Shown here in pieces: positions 24,481 through 32,029 of a stretch of 32,111 bases of DNA. A program made the position numbers and the translations under genes. This stretch comes from CAZVWH01 sp964631175 (GTDB taxonomy: Bacteria; Planctomycetota; Phycisphaerae; Sedimentisphaerales; Anaerobacaceae), in the NCBI GenBank assembly GCA_964631175.1, contig CAZVWH010000029.1:1-32111 (forward strand), written 5' to 3'. The stretch's first letter is position 1, and each line of letters opens with the position of its first letter. The notes under the pieces were generated by a model that saw only the letters and a program-made list of their open reading frames with translations, was not told the origin of the DNA and searched no databases.

Positions 24481-24720
24481 GAGCCACGAATCGGCCGGGC
24501 CTTGGGATACCAAGCCGATAAAAAACATAAAATAAATGTGAAAAATCTCCCGATCACATTAAGGTACCACACTTTAACAATATATTGTAAATGAGTTATG
24601 CAAATAGTCCTTTTGACTAATCAAAAAGACTACTCGCATTGTATAATAGTTCATCTTGATACTAACGATGTGAAATTTGCTTTGAAGGCTAAATGCATAT
24701 ACATTTCGGGATTGGAATCT
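24481..24720. repeat. Block Y long direct repeat, copy 1
   Basis: About 240 bp beginning GAGCCACGAATCGGCCGGGC and including the perfect palindrome ACAATATATTGT (24577-24588) and an imperfect hairpin AGTCCTTTTGA/TCAAAAAGACT. It is about 98 percent identical to the copy at 24797, offset by exactly 316 bp, and also matches 26057 onward. No open reading frame of substance is conserved between copies. Confidence 0.9.
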
Positions 24721-24796
24721 GTGGTTCAATACGCAGTACGCAATACGCAATTTATCCTTCGCAGCCCCTAAGGGGCGGAGAACGGATACGAAATAC

Positions 24797-25036
24797 GAGC
24801 CACGAATCGGCCGGGCCTTGGGATGCCAAGCCGATAAAAAACATAAAATAAATGTAAAAAATCTCCCGATCACATTAAGGTACCACACTTTAACAATATA
24901 TTGTAAATGAGTTATGCAAATAGTCCTTTTGACTAATCAAAAAGACTACTCGCATTGTATAATAGTTCATCTTGATACTAACGATGTGAAATTTGCTTTG
25001 AAGGCTAAATTCATATACCTTTCGGGATCGAAATCT
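24797..25036. repeat. Block Y long direct repeat, copy 2
   Basis: A nearly identical copy of 24481-24720, with a few substitutions such as GGATGCCAAG for GGATACCAAG. It lies just upstream of the Doc toxin-antitoxin cassette and forms a directly repeated pair with the copy at 26057 on the other side. The remaining gap, 25037-25274, contains a short dispersed repeat (25070-25108) and the cassette's control region. Confidence 0.9.
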
Positions 25037-25205
25037 CCGGTTTAATACGCTGTATGAAATACGAAACTTGTCCCTTCAACTATGTTCAGGGCAAGCTCTG
25101 AGCGAAGTCGAAGGATTACACAGAGAAAGGCAAATAATCAACATCGAAGATCCGCTTTTGACGGAATAAATCAAAAATGAGATTTTGCTTGTTATCTTGA
25201 GGTTT

Positions 25206-25238
25206 CTATGTTAACATTCTTAACGATGGTTAACATAG
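25206..25238. promoter_or_regulatory. Operator of the Doc cassette: inverted repeat with phased TTAAC boxes
   Basis: CTATGTTAAC (25206-25215) and GTTAACATAG (25229-25238) are perfect 10-bp inverted repeats 13 bp apart. TTAAC occurs at 25211, 25220 and 25230, and TTAAT at 25240, spaced 9-10 bp, that is on one face of the helix. It lies 36 bp before the antitoxin start and is the likely site of autorepression by the HTH antitoxin. Confidence 0.65.
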
Positions 25239-25274
25239 GTTAATAAGCTGTTTTAGAAATAACCAGAGGTTTTT

Positions 25275-25532
25275 ATGACTAAGGGAGAATTTATTACCAT
25301 TCCGCAATTAGCCAGGATTTTGGGTATCAGCAGAATCGCTGTGTACAGGAAGGTAAAAAAAGGCCAAATAAAGGGGGTAAAGATTGGACGGGCTTTCGCT
25401 ATTCCTCAGAAACAAATAGCAGCTATTTTAGGCAAGGCTCTGCGTCAAGAGGATAAAAAGGAAATTGACCGCGCTTTAAAAAAGACAGTTAAAGAATATG
25501 GTCAAACGCTGAAGCTGTTGGGCTTAGAATAA
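25275..25532 (+). CDS. Excisionase-like HTH antitoxin of the Doc cassette
   Basis: An 85-residue DNA-binding protein. The N-terminal half has a MerR/excisionase-type helix-turn-helix and wing (ITIPQLARILGISRIAVYRK, then VKIGRAFAIP). The C-terminal helix (about 58-85, KKEIDRALKKTVKEYGQTLK) resembles the neutralising tail that Phd-type antitoxins insert into Doc. It overlaps the toxin gene by one base (TAATG). GAGG lies 6 nt before the ATG. Expected roles are repression at the upstream TTAAC operator and binding of the toxin; both are inferred from architecture and context. Confidence 0.88.
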   Translation: MTKGEFITIPQLARILGISRIAVYRKVKKGQIKGVKIGRAFAIPQKQIAAILGKALRQEDKKEIDRALKKTVKEYGQTLKLLGLE

Positions 25533-25954
25533 TGAAGGCAATAACCTTAAAGGAGGTTGAGTACATCGCTTTTCGGCTGGCGCAAGAGATGCTTACATTC
25601 AATGAGCCGATTCCGGATTTTTCCACGCGATTTCCGAATGTTTTGGAAAGCTGTTTGGCTACACCTTTTCAAAGCTTTGCGAAGAAGTCGCTATATCCAA
25701 CTTTTGTGTCCAAAGCGGCTATGCTTTTTTATCTTCTTATCAAAAATCATCCTTTTCAAAACGGCAATAAGCGCATCGCGATGACCACTTTGTTCGTGTT
25801 TTTATACAGGAACGGAAAATGGCTCAAGGTCGATACGCAGGAGCTTTACAATTTTACAGTGTGGGTTGCACAAAGCCCGCGCACCGTCAAGGACGAAACC
25901 GTCAAGGCCACGGAAAAATTCTTAAAAACGCATTTGGTAAAACTCGAGATATAA
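25532..25954 (+). CDS. Doc-type Fic-domain toxin
   Basis: A 140-residue Fic/Doc-fold toxin. The catalytic motif is HPFQNGNKR (73-81); the lysine (K80) where AMPylating Fic enzymes usually carry glycine matches Doc, which phosphorylates elongation factor Tu. Kinase activity on EF-Tu is therefore the favoured inference. It is the second gene of the pair, coupled through TAATG to the HTH antitoxin, and is followed immediately by two strong hairpins. Confidence 0.92.
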   Translation: MKAITLKEVEYIAFRLAQEMLTFNEPIPDFSTRFPNVLESCLATPFQSFAKKSLYPTFVSKAAMLFYLLIKNHPFQNGNKRIAMTTLFVFLYRNGKWLKVDTQELYNFTVWVAQSPRTVKDETVKATEKFLKTHLVKLEI

Positions 25955-25966
25955 TCCCGCATAAAA

Positions 25967-25985
25967 CCCCACGTAGAACGTGGGG
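25967..25985 (+). terminator. Terminator after the Doc toxin gene
   Basis: CCCCACGT-AGA-ACGTGGGG (25967-25985) is a perfect 8-bp stem with a 3-nt loop, followed by CTAAATATTTTTG. It begins 13 bp after the toxin stop, a good position for an intrinsic terminator. Confidence 0.7.
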
Positions 25986-26003
25986 CTAAATATTTTTGTT
26001 TAG

Positions 26004-26024
26004 CCGTCGCCGCACCGGCGACGG
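26004..26024. terminator. Second hairpin after the Doc cassette
   Basis: CCGTCGCCG-CAC-CGGCGACGG (26004-26024) is a perfect 9-bp stem with a 3-nt loop, followed by a loose GGGTTTTA. It directly follows the first terminator and may reinforce it or belong to the repeat next to it. Confidence 0.5.
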
Positions 26025-26056
26025 TCTCTGGCGGGTTTTAATAATATACGAAATAC

Positions 26057-26310
26057 GAGCCACGAATCGGCCGGGCCTTGGGATGCCAAGCCGATAAAAA
26101 ACATAAAATAAATGTAAAAAATCTCCCGATCACATTAAGGTACCACACTTTAACAATATATTGTAAATGAATTATGCAAATAGTCCTTTTGACTAATCGA
26201 AAAGACTACTTGTATTGAATAATAGTCTATCTTGATATGATATTAACGATGTGAAATTTGCTTTGCGGGCTAAACGCATATACATTTCGGGATTGGAATC
26301 TGTGGTTCAA
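26057..26310. repeat. Block Y long direct repeat, copy 3
   Basis: Same orientation as the copies at 24481 and 24797 and near-identical for the first 130 bp, then more diverged (ACTTGTATTGAAT for ACTCGCATTGTAT, a few bases inserted near 26236). With the copy at 24797 it brackets the Doc cassette. Block X (26326-26370) follows. The gap 25955-26529 holds only these repeats, the two hairpins and the upstream region of the next gene. Confidence 0.88.
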
Positions 26311-26529
26311 TACGCAGTACGAAATACGCAATTCATCCTTCGCAGCCCCTAAGGGGCGGAGAACGGATACGCGATACGCAACACGAAATGTGAGCCACGA
26401 ATCGGCCTGGACTTGGGACGGGATTCCTCGGCTTCGCTCGGGATAAGTTTTGGTTTGACAAACGCTGTTCTTTTACATATGATACATAGCCAAACCAAAA
26501 AGCATATAATTTTAGCGGGGTTCTTATTT

Positions 26530-27486
26530 ATGGGTGTATTTGATTTGTTCTCCAAGCGCCAGAAGAAGTTGCGTGGCGAGGTGCCGGATATTTATATATA
26601 TGATGATATTCCTCAACCTTTGAGAGTGCAGATAGTTCACATCCTCCGAAAAACCCTTGGTAGTGAAAATGATTATCTTTCTTGTCCCCATCGTTATGAA
26701 TACCCTAAAGTTAGGACTACATACAACGGGATAAATAAAATACTGTGTAAAGAATATGGAGTTTTTTCACTGGTTAAATGTCCTTCACGTAACTGTGTTG
26801 TTGAAGATGTTTTTAATTTTTTTCTAGATGAAAAAGACTGCGAAAAGGTTTTAGATGTTATTGAGTTAAGTTTTAGGTGTATAGATAATCTTACAAGAGA
26901 TTGGGAATACTTACATAAACATAAAGATGATGCATCGGAAGAAGCAAATGACGCGATAAATGAACTTAATGCCCGATTCAAAGAGAATGGCGTAGGTTAT
27001 GAATTTCGAAATGGGGAGATAATTCGCGTAGATTCGGAATTTATTCACGCCGAGGCTGTCAAGCCGGCATTAAAACTTCTTTCAGAAAAAATTTATGAAG
27101 TTGCAAATCAAGAGTTTTTGCAGGCTCATGAGCATTATCGACATATGCGCTATAAAGATTGTCTTGCATGGGCACTGAAATCTCTTGAGAGTACTATGAA
27201 AGCTATCTGTGGCAAAAGAAAATGGCCATATAATCAAAATGATCCAGCTAAGAGACTTATTGAGATTTGTTTTGAAAATAAGTTGGTTCCCACTTTTTGG
27301 CAATCACATTTTTCTGCACTGCGAGCAACCTTAGAAAGTGGTGTCCCGACAGCAAGGAATGTTTTGGGCGGTCACGGCAATGGCACAATTCCAATCGAAG
27401 TTCCACTGCACTTGGCTGCATATTGTCTTCATATGACGGCATCAACGTTGGTATTTCTCATTGAAGCGGAGAAGAATTTATCATAA
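26530..27486 (+). CDS. STM4504/CBY_0614-family AbiJ-like HEPN protein
   Basis: A 318-residue predicted defence protein. The N-terminal half (GVFDLFSKRQKKLRGEVPDI, then QPLRVQIVHILRKTLG and EKVLDVIELSFR) matches the AbiJ N-terminal-domain type of the STM4504/CBY_0614 family as I know it. The C-terminal half (about 170-318) is helical and holds RNVLGGH (R276-N277 to H282), fitting the HEPN ribonuclease pattern RNx4H, so an RNase triggered by infection is plausible (inference; function in this family is not established to my knowledge). The frame is open from 26413, but that portion is repeat-derived; ATG 26530, which matches the family start, was chosen. TATAAT at 26505-26510 may be its -10. 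Flanked by repeats on both sides. Confidence 0.85.
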   Translation: MGVFDLFSKRQKKLRGEVPDIYIYDDIPQPLRVQIVHILRKTLGSENDYLSCPHRYEYPKVRTTYNGINKILCKEYGVFSLVKCPSRNCVVEDVFNFFLDEKDCEKVLDVIELSFRCIDNLTRDWEYLHKHKDDASEEANDAINELNARFKENGVGYEFRNGEIIRVDSEFIHAEAVKPALKLLSEKIYEVANQEFLQAHEHYRHMRYKDCLAWALKSLESTMKAICGKRKWPYNQNDPAKRLIEICFENKLVPTFWQSHFSALRATLESGVPTARNVLGGHGNGTIPIEVPLHLAAYCLHMTASTLVFLIEAEKNLS

Positions 27487-27520
27487 CCATTAATATTCTA
27501 TAGCAACTCAAAGGATAGAT

Positions 27521-27646
27521 GTCATCGCGAGCGACTTGTCCGTCGTAGCCTTGGCGAAGACGGAAGCGAAGCAATCTCGAACCTTTCGGTGCTTTTTTCG
27601 CTCATCGGGCAAGAGATTGCCACGGTCCTTCGGGCCTCGCAATGAC
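27521..27646. repeat. Palindromic dispersed repeat with GCGAG/CTCGC ends
   Basis: The segment opens with GTCATCGCGAG and closes with CTCGCAATGAC, with internal GAAGCAATCTCG and GAGATTGCC. It separates the AbiJ-like gene from the converging M48 peptidase gene. Confidence 0.75.
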
Positions 27647-27692
27647 AATCCATCAAAGCATGTTTGATAGAGCACATATAAAGTTCTTCTCT

Positions 27693-28505
27693 TTATTGCT
27701 CGCGGTAGTATTGCATGGCTTCGGGGATTAGATCTTTGATGTTCTGGATGCGAGTCTCGTCGGCTGGATGCGTGCTTAAAAACTGCGGTACCTTTGCCCC
27801 TTTCTTGGCCGCGGACATCCTCTGCCAAAAGGCGACGGCCTCATGCGGATTATAGCCGGCCATAGCCATAAAGATAAGGCCCAAATGGTCGGCCTCATTC
27901 TCGTGCACCCTGCTATAGGGAAGCAAAAAGCCCAACTGCGTACCGATGCCGTAAGACTGCTTAAAAAGCTCCTGCGTCTGGGCGGGCCTTGTTTCTATGG
28001 CACTTTCCAAAGCCATGCCGCCCATATTTACCAAAAGTCCCTGCGTCATTCTCTCTGAGCCGTGCTTGGCGAATGCGTGCGCTATCTCGTGGCCCATCAC
28101 AACGGCAAGGCCGGCCTCCGTCTGCGTGATTGGCAATATGCCGCTATAGATTACTACTTTGCCGCCCGGCATGCACCAAGCGTTGACGTTGGGGTCTTCG
28201 ACCAGATTAAATTCCCATTGATAATCCTCAATTTTCTCATAGCAGTAGTTTTCTATACAGTATTTCTCGACAGCAGCTCGGATTCGATTACCCACGCGTT
28301 TTACCATCTGGGTCTGCTCAACGTTACTGCTGAGCTTGTGCTCTGAGAGAAACTGGCTGTAGGACTGGAAAGCCATAGAGTTGATAAGGAAATCCGGAAC
28401 GATATTGAATTGCTGTCTGCCTGTAATCTCGACCTCTGAACAGGAGATTTGCATCAGCAGAAGCCCGCAGAGGGTCACTACTATTAGCCTTTTGGAAGTT
28501 TTCAT
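27693..28505 (-). CDS. M48-family metalloprotease, probable lipoprotein
   Basis: A 270-residue zinc protease of the LoiP/BepA/HtpX-related M48 group acting in the cell envelope. The N-terminal hydrophobic segment ends in QISC (C22), an imperfect lipobox (Gln at -3), so either a lipoprotein or an ordinary signal peptide. The zinc-binding HEIAH is at 139-143 and the third ligand is E204 in ENEADHLG. The family is linked to outer-membrane protein quality control. AAGG about 12 nt before the ATG is a weak binding site. It lies 16 bp downstream of the HEPN/MNT pair on the same strand; functional connection is doubtful. Confidence 0.92.
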   Translation of the reverse strand: MKTSKRLIVVTLCGLLLMQISCSEVEITGRQQFNIVPDFLINSMAFQSYSQFLSEHKLSSNVEQTQMVKRVGNRIRAAVEKYCIENYCYEKIEDYQWEFNLVEDPNVNAWCMPGGKVVIYSGILPITQTEAGLAVVMGHEIAHAFAKHGSERMTQGLLVNMGGMALESAIETRPAQTQELFKQSYGIGTQLGFLLPYSRVHENEADHLGLIFMAMAGYNPHEAVAFWQRMSAAKKGAKVPQFLSTHPADETRIQNIKDLIPEAMQYYREQ

Positions 28506-28521
28506 GGTATCTCTGCCTTGC

Positions 28522-28953
28522 TTAATTTGATAATTTAATACCTAATTCTTTCAATGCAGAACGAACTTGATTGCGGACTTGCTGAGCGATTTCTATGGCT
28601 CTGTCAACTTCAGCTTTTGTGACTTCTTCACATTCGCCGGGATACCGCGTTGTGATTGCATAGGAGGTCAGTTCTTCTGCGTCTTTCAAATTTGCAGGCC
28701 AACCGGCGTATTCACCGCATAACTCAAGCAGGATTGATATATTATGCGTGTAAGGAAAATCAATACCGCAGCAAACCAGATATGCTTTTAGGTATTTCTC
28801 TGCGCATTGCTGGGTGTGGTACGCAATCAGTCGATACGGACGTCTATGTTTGCTGCGAATGGTCATCACGTCCTGTGCAAGGCGCAGATCCTCATCGGCA
28901 TGGTCAGTCCATTGCCTTACTTTGTGGGAGATTTCTTCATTGGGAGGTTTCAT
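28522..28953 (-). CDS. HEPN-domain protein, partner of the second nucleotidyltransferase
   Basis: A COG2250-type HEPN protein. I chose ATG 28953 (143 residues, MKPPNEEIS), with GGAA upstream, over the longer frame from 29025 that lies mostly within the neighbouring gene. The core HTQQCAEKYLKAYLV (46-60) is the diagnostic helix of this group, and THNISILLELC follows. The RX4HXY toxin motif of HepT is absent; the only R-x4-H is R41 to H46, in the wrong helix, so RNase activity is uncertain. It overlaps the MNT gene by 17 bp. Confidence 0.88.
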   Translation of the reverse strand: MKPPNEEISHKVRQWTDHADEDLRLAQDVMTIRSKHRRPYRLIAYHTQQCAEKYLKAYLVCCGIDFPYTHNISILLELCGEYAGWPANLKDAEELTSYAITTRYPGECEEVTKAEVDRAIEIAQQVRNQVRSALKELGIKLSN

Positions 28954-29257
28954 AAAGTACTTTTCCTTCCAACCAAGCAGGTCTGGCGATTGTTCCCGGT
29001 ATGTACCGGTCCCGCTCGAATTCATCCGGCGTTAAAATCACTACATCTCTTGCCAATTTCAAGCCGATCAGTGACCTGTCCATTTCAAGCATTAACTGGC
29101 GGCGTTTACCCTCAAAGCGGCAAACGACGAGGATGTCAACATCGCTACGGTCGTCGGCTGTGCCTCTTGCCTGTGAGCCGAAGAGAATGATTCTTTGAGG
29201 GCGAAAGGAACTTACCAGTCGCTCTTTAATTTTTTGAAGTACTTCATTGCTGATCAT
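28937..29257 (-). CDS. Minimal nucleotidyltransferase (MNT), second HEPN/MNT pair
   Basis: A 106-residue nucleotidyltransferase with GSX10DXD complete (G27-S28, D39-V40-D41) followed by ILVV. It precedes the HEPN gene with a 17-bp overlap, the usual antitoxin-first order, and is closer to the MNT branch paired with COG2250 HEPN proteins than to the MntA at 22169. No Shine-Dalgarno is visible; a promoter with its -10 only 6 nt before the ATG suggests a leaderless transcript. Confidence 0.9.
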   Translation of the reverse strand: MISNEVLQKIKERLVSSFRPQRIILFGSQARGTADDRSDVDILVVCRFEGKRRQLMLEMDRSLIGLKLARDVVILTPDEFERDRYIPGTIARPAWLEGKVLYETSQ

Positions 29258-29263
29258 AATATA

Positions 29264-29292
29264 ATTATAAACTACTGGAATGGAAACTTCAA
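29264..29292 (-). promoter_or_regulatory. Promoter of the second HEPN/MNT pair, probably leaderless
   Basis: On the minus strand TTGAAG (29292-29287, four of six) is followed after 17 bp by a perfect TATAAT (29269-29264). The MNT start codon at 29257 is 6 nt after the -10, so transcription should begin at the A of the ATG or within a base of it. Confidence 0.6.
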
Positions 29293-29332
29293 TCGGCCTT
29301 CATGTAAACATTCCCGCCAATTAAAACATGGG

Positions 29333-31960
29333 CTATTTTTCGTCGATTTCGTTCCTTATCTGACTCAACAGGTTTATAGCCTCAATTGGAGTTAAGTTAT
29401 TGATGTCTGTAGATGATAATTTGTCCAAGACGGATTTATGTTTTTCCACAAAGAGCAGCTCCTCATTCGGCTGTTTTGTTTTATGCTGGGCGAGGCGGTC
29501 GCCGGTCGCTTCCTTAGCGAAAGACGCTTCAAGCTCTTCCAATATTTCAGCACTTCGCTTGACGATGGATTTCGGCACGCCGGCCAATTTAGCAACGTGG
29601 ATGCCGTAGCTTTTGTCTGTTCCGCCGGGCAGAATCTTGTGCAAAAAAACAACCTCGTCCATCCATTCGCGAACAGCAACGTTACAGTTTTTTACATTCG
29701 CGAACAGCTCAGCTAATTCTGTGAGCTCGTGATAATGTGTTGCGAAGAGCGTTCGGCATTTAATGTTATTTGCGATATGCTCGGTAATGGCCCAGGCAAG
29801 GGCCAGGCCGTCGTAGGTGCTTGTGCCGCGGCCAACCTCGTCAAGAATAACGAGGGATTTTTCAGTAGCATTATTGAGGATGTTTGCGGTTTCGGTCATT
29901 TCGACCATAAAGGTCGATTGACCGCGAACAAGTTCGTCAGAAGCACCAACGCGAGTGAAGATTCTATCGACTAAGCCGATGGTGGCCTGCGAAGCGGGGA
30001 TAAAAGAGCCGGCCTGTGCCATCATGACCAGCAGGGCATTTTGTCTTATATAGGTGCTTTTGCCGGACATATTAGGGCCTGTGATAACAAGGATGTCACC
30101 GGCGCCGCTGCCAAGCTCGATATCGTTAGGGACAAACTCCGGGCCGAGTGTTTCAGCTAAGACAGGGTGTTTACCATCGCGGATGGTAAGCTCGCCGCCA
30201 TTGGTCATTTTGGGGCGGATGTAATTACGCCGTTTGGCTAAGTAAGCCAGCGCAGATAGACAATCGCACTGTGCGACGGTATCGGCAAGGGCTTGAAGTC
30301 GGCTTATGTACCCAGCAGCCTGTCGGCGAATCTGGTCGAACAATTGCTGCTCCAATTCGAGGGCCTTTTCATCGGCACTTAGGGCCTGGGTTTCATACTC
30401 TTTTAGCTCCTCGGTGATGTAGCGTTCAGCGTTTTTGATTGTTTGCTTGCGGACGTAATCAGCCGGGACCTTGTTTGCTGATGAGTGAGTGACTTCAATA
30501 TAGTAGCCGAAGACCTTATTGTAGCCGATTTTCAGGTTACCGATGCCGGTCCGCTCAACCTGTTCTTTTTGATACCGTCGCAGCCAGCTTTGGCCGTCTC
30601 GGGAGATTGAGCGCAGGCGGTCGAGCTCTTCGGAAAAGCCGGCTCGTATTACGCCACCATCGCGAAGATGTGAAGGAGGGTCCTGCTCGATTGCCGCCTC
30701 AAGCAGGTCGGCTAATTCATCCAGACTGTCACATTGGCCGGCTAACCGCATAAGCAGATCTGCACCGAACTGCTGCAGGATTTGGCGCAATTTCGGTATT
30801 TGCCGAAGTGTCGCTGCAAGAGCAACTAAATCTCGCGGCGTTGCTCTGAATATGCTGATGCGGGCTGTGATTCTTTCGGTATCGGATATTTTTGAAAGCA
30901 GTTTGCGAATATCGGTTAATTTGGCGTCACTATTCTTTAATTCTTCGATGGCGTCCTGGCGCAGCTCGATTGCACCGGGGTCACATAGCGGCATACACAG
31001 CCAGTTTCTTATCATCCTGCCGCCCATACCGGTTAGTGTCTGGTCGAGACAATCGAGAAGCGTTCCCTTTTGGCTTTCGGTGCGAAGCGTTCGCAGGATT
31101 TCCAGACTCCGTAGGCTGGTTGGGTCGATTTGCAGGAACTTTTGACGATTTATTTTTTTCAAACTCTGGATGTGGCCGAGCGTTGTTTTTTGAGTTTCGT
31201 TGAGATATTCGATAATAGCACCGGCTGGAGAAATCAGGCCATCGTCGGTGTCGCTGATGCCGAAGCCTTCGAGGGTGGTGGTGCCGAAATGTTTTAGCAG
31301 GCGCTGCCTTGCCTGATAGGGGTCGAAATACCAGGCGGGCCGTTCAGTTACGGTGGCTTTGGTCAATTGAGCAATGTCTTTTGCCAGTTTTCTCATCTCG
31401 GCTTCGAACAGCTCGCCGCGTCTGTCTGCAAGGAGACACTCTGCTGGATTTAACCTGAGCAGCTCATCGAGTAAATTTTTTTCCGGAAGATTCTGAACAA
31501 AAAAGTGGCCGGTCGAAATATCAATCCAGCTAATCGTGGCTTGTTGTTTTGTGTCCAGAGATGCTGCACAGAGGAAATTATCTTCTTTGGCGTTTAGCAG
31601 GATGTCATCGGTGATCGTGCCGGGGGTGACAATTCGCACGACGTCGCGCTTAACGACGCCCTTTGCGGTTTTAGGGTCTTCGACCTGCTCGCAGACGGCG
31701 ACTTTGTAGCCGGCCTGCAGCATTTTTTTCAGGTACCTCTCAACAGCGTGATACGGCACGCCGGCAAGCGGGATGGGATTGTCGCCTTTGCTTCGGCTGG
31801 TCAGCGCTATGCCACAGACTCGCGAGCAGATTTCGGCATCCTCGTAAAAGGTCTCGTAGAAATCGCCCATGCGAAAAAACAGTATGCAGTCCGGATATTT
31901 CCGCTTGAATTGGTGAAACTGCTTCATCGCCGGCGTCAGTTTTTCGGTCTCGATAGCCAT
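29333..31960 (-). CDS. DNA mismatch repair protein MutS
   Basis: The mismatch-recognition ATPase of the MutS1 group, 875 residues, full length. The mismatch-binding GDFYE (F34, E36) is in the N-terminal domain, the Walker A GPNMSGKST starts at residue 628, and DEVGRGTSTYDG (Walker B and following) and TLFATHYHEL are intact. The C-terminal region after residue 800 keeps the dimerisation segment with ELLFVEKHK and a helical end. No mutL is seen in the window. The start codon lacks a Shine-Dalgarno sequence; a promoter lies directly upstream. Confidence 0.97.
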   Translation of the reverse strand: MAIETEKLTPAMKQFHQFKRKYPDCILFFRMGDFYETFYEDAEICSRVCGIALTSRSKGDNPIPLAGVPYHAVERYLKKMLQAGYKVAVCEQVEDPKTAKGVVKRDVVRIVTPGTITDDILLNAKEDNFLCAASLDTKQQATISWIDISTGHFFVQNLPEKNLLDELLRLNPAECLLADRRGELFEAEMRKLAKDIAQLTKATVTERPAWYFDPYQARQRLLKHFGTTTLEGFGISDTDDGLISPAGAIIEYLNETQKTTLGHIQSLKKINRQKFLQIDPTSLRSLEILRTLRTESQKGTLLDCLDQTLTGMGGRMIRNWLCMPLCDPGAIELRQDAIEELKNSDAKLTDIRKLLSKISDTERITARISIFRATPRDLVALAATLRQIPKLRQILQQFGADLLMRLAGQCDSLDELADLLEAAIEQDPPSHLRDGGVIRAGFSEELDRLRSISRDGQSWLRRYQKEQVERTGIGNLKIGYNKVFGYYIEVTHSSANKVPADYVRKQTIKNAERYITEELKEYETQALSADEKALELEQQLFDQIRRQAAGYISRLQALADTVAQCDCLSALAYLAKRRNYIRPKMTNGGELTIRDGKHPVLAETLGPEFVPNDIELGSGAGDILVITGPNMSGKSTYIRQNALLVMMAQAGSFIPASQATIGLVDRIFTRVGASDELVRGQSTFMVEMTETANILNNATEKSLVILDEVGRGTSTYDGLALAWAITEHIANNIKCRTLFATHYHELTELAELFANVKNCNVAVREWMDEVVFLHKILPGGTDKSYGIHVAKLAGVPKSIVKRSAEILEELEASFAKEATGDRLAQHKTKQPNEELLFVEKHKSVLDKLSSTDINNLTPIEAINLLSQIRNEIDEK

Positions 31961-31968
31961 ACCACGAG

Positions 31969-31996
31969 ATTATACACCGACCGGCCCATTTAGCAA
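31969..31996 (-). promoter_or_regulatory. mutS promoter, probably leaderless or with a 1-3 nt leader
   Basis: On the minus strand TTGCTA (31996-31991, four of six) is followed after 16 bp by a perfect TATAAT (31974-31969). The ATG at 31960 begins 8 nt after the -10 box, which leaves room for hardly any 5' leader. Confidence 0.6.
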
Positions 31997-32029
31997 GTGG
32001 CCCAGCTACAAGTTAAGAGGCTTTGCTCT

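Noticed and set aside
24574..24888. 104-codon minus-strand frame
   Set aside because: It runs through block Y and block X repeat sequence, and the frame is not preserved in the other copies.
26413..26529. N-terminal extension of the AbiJ-like protein by 39 codons
   Set aside because: This part is encoded by repeat-derived sequence; the family starts at the internal methionine at 26530.
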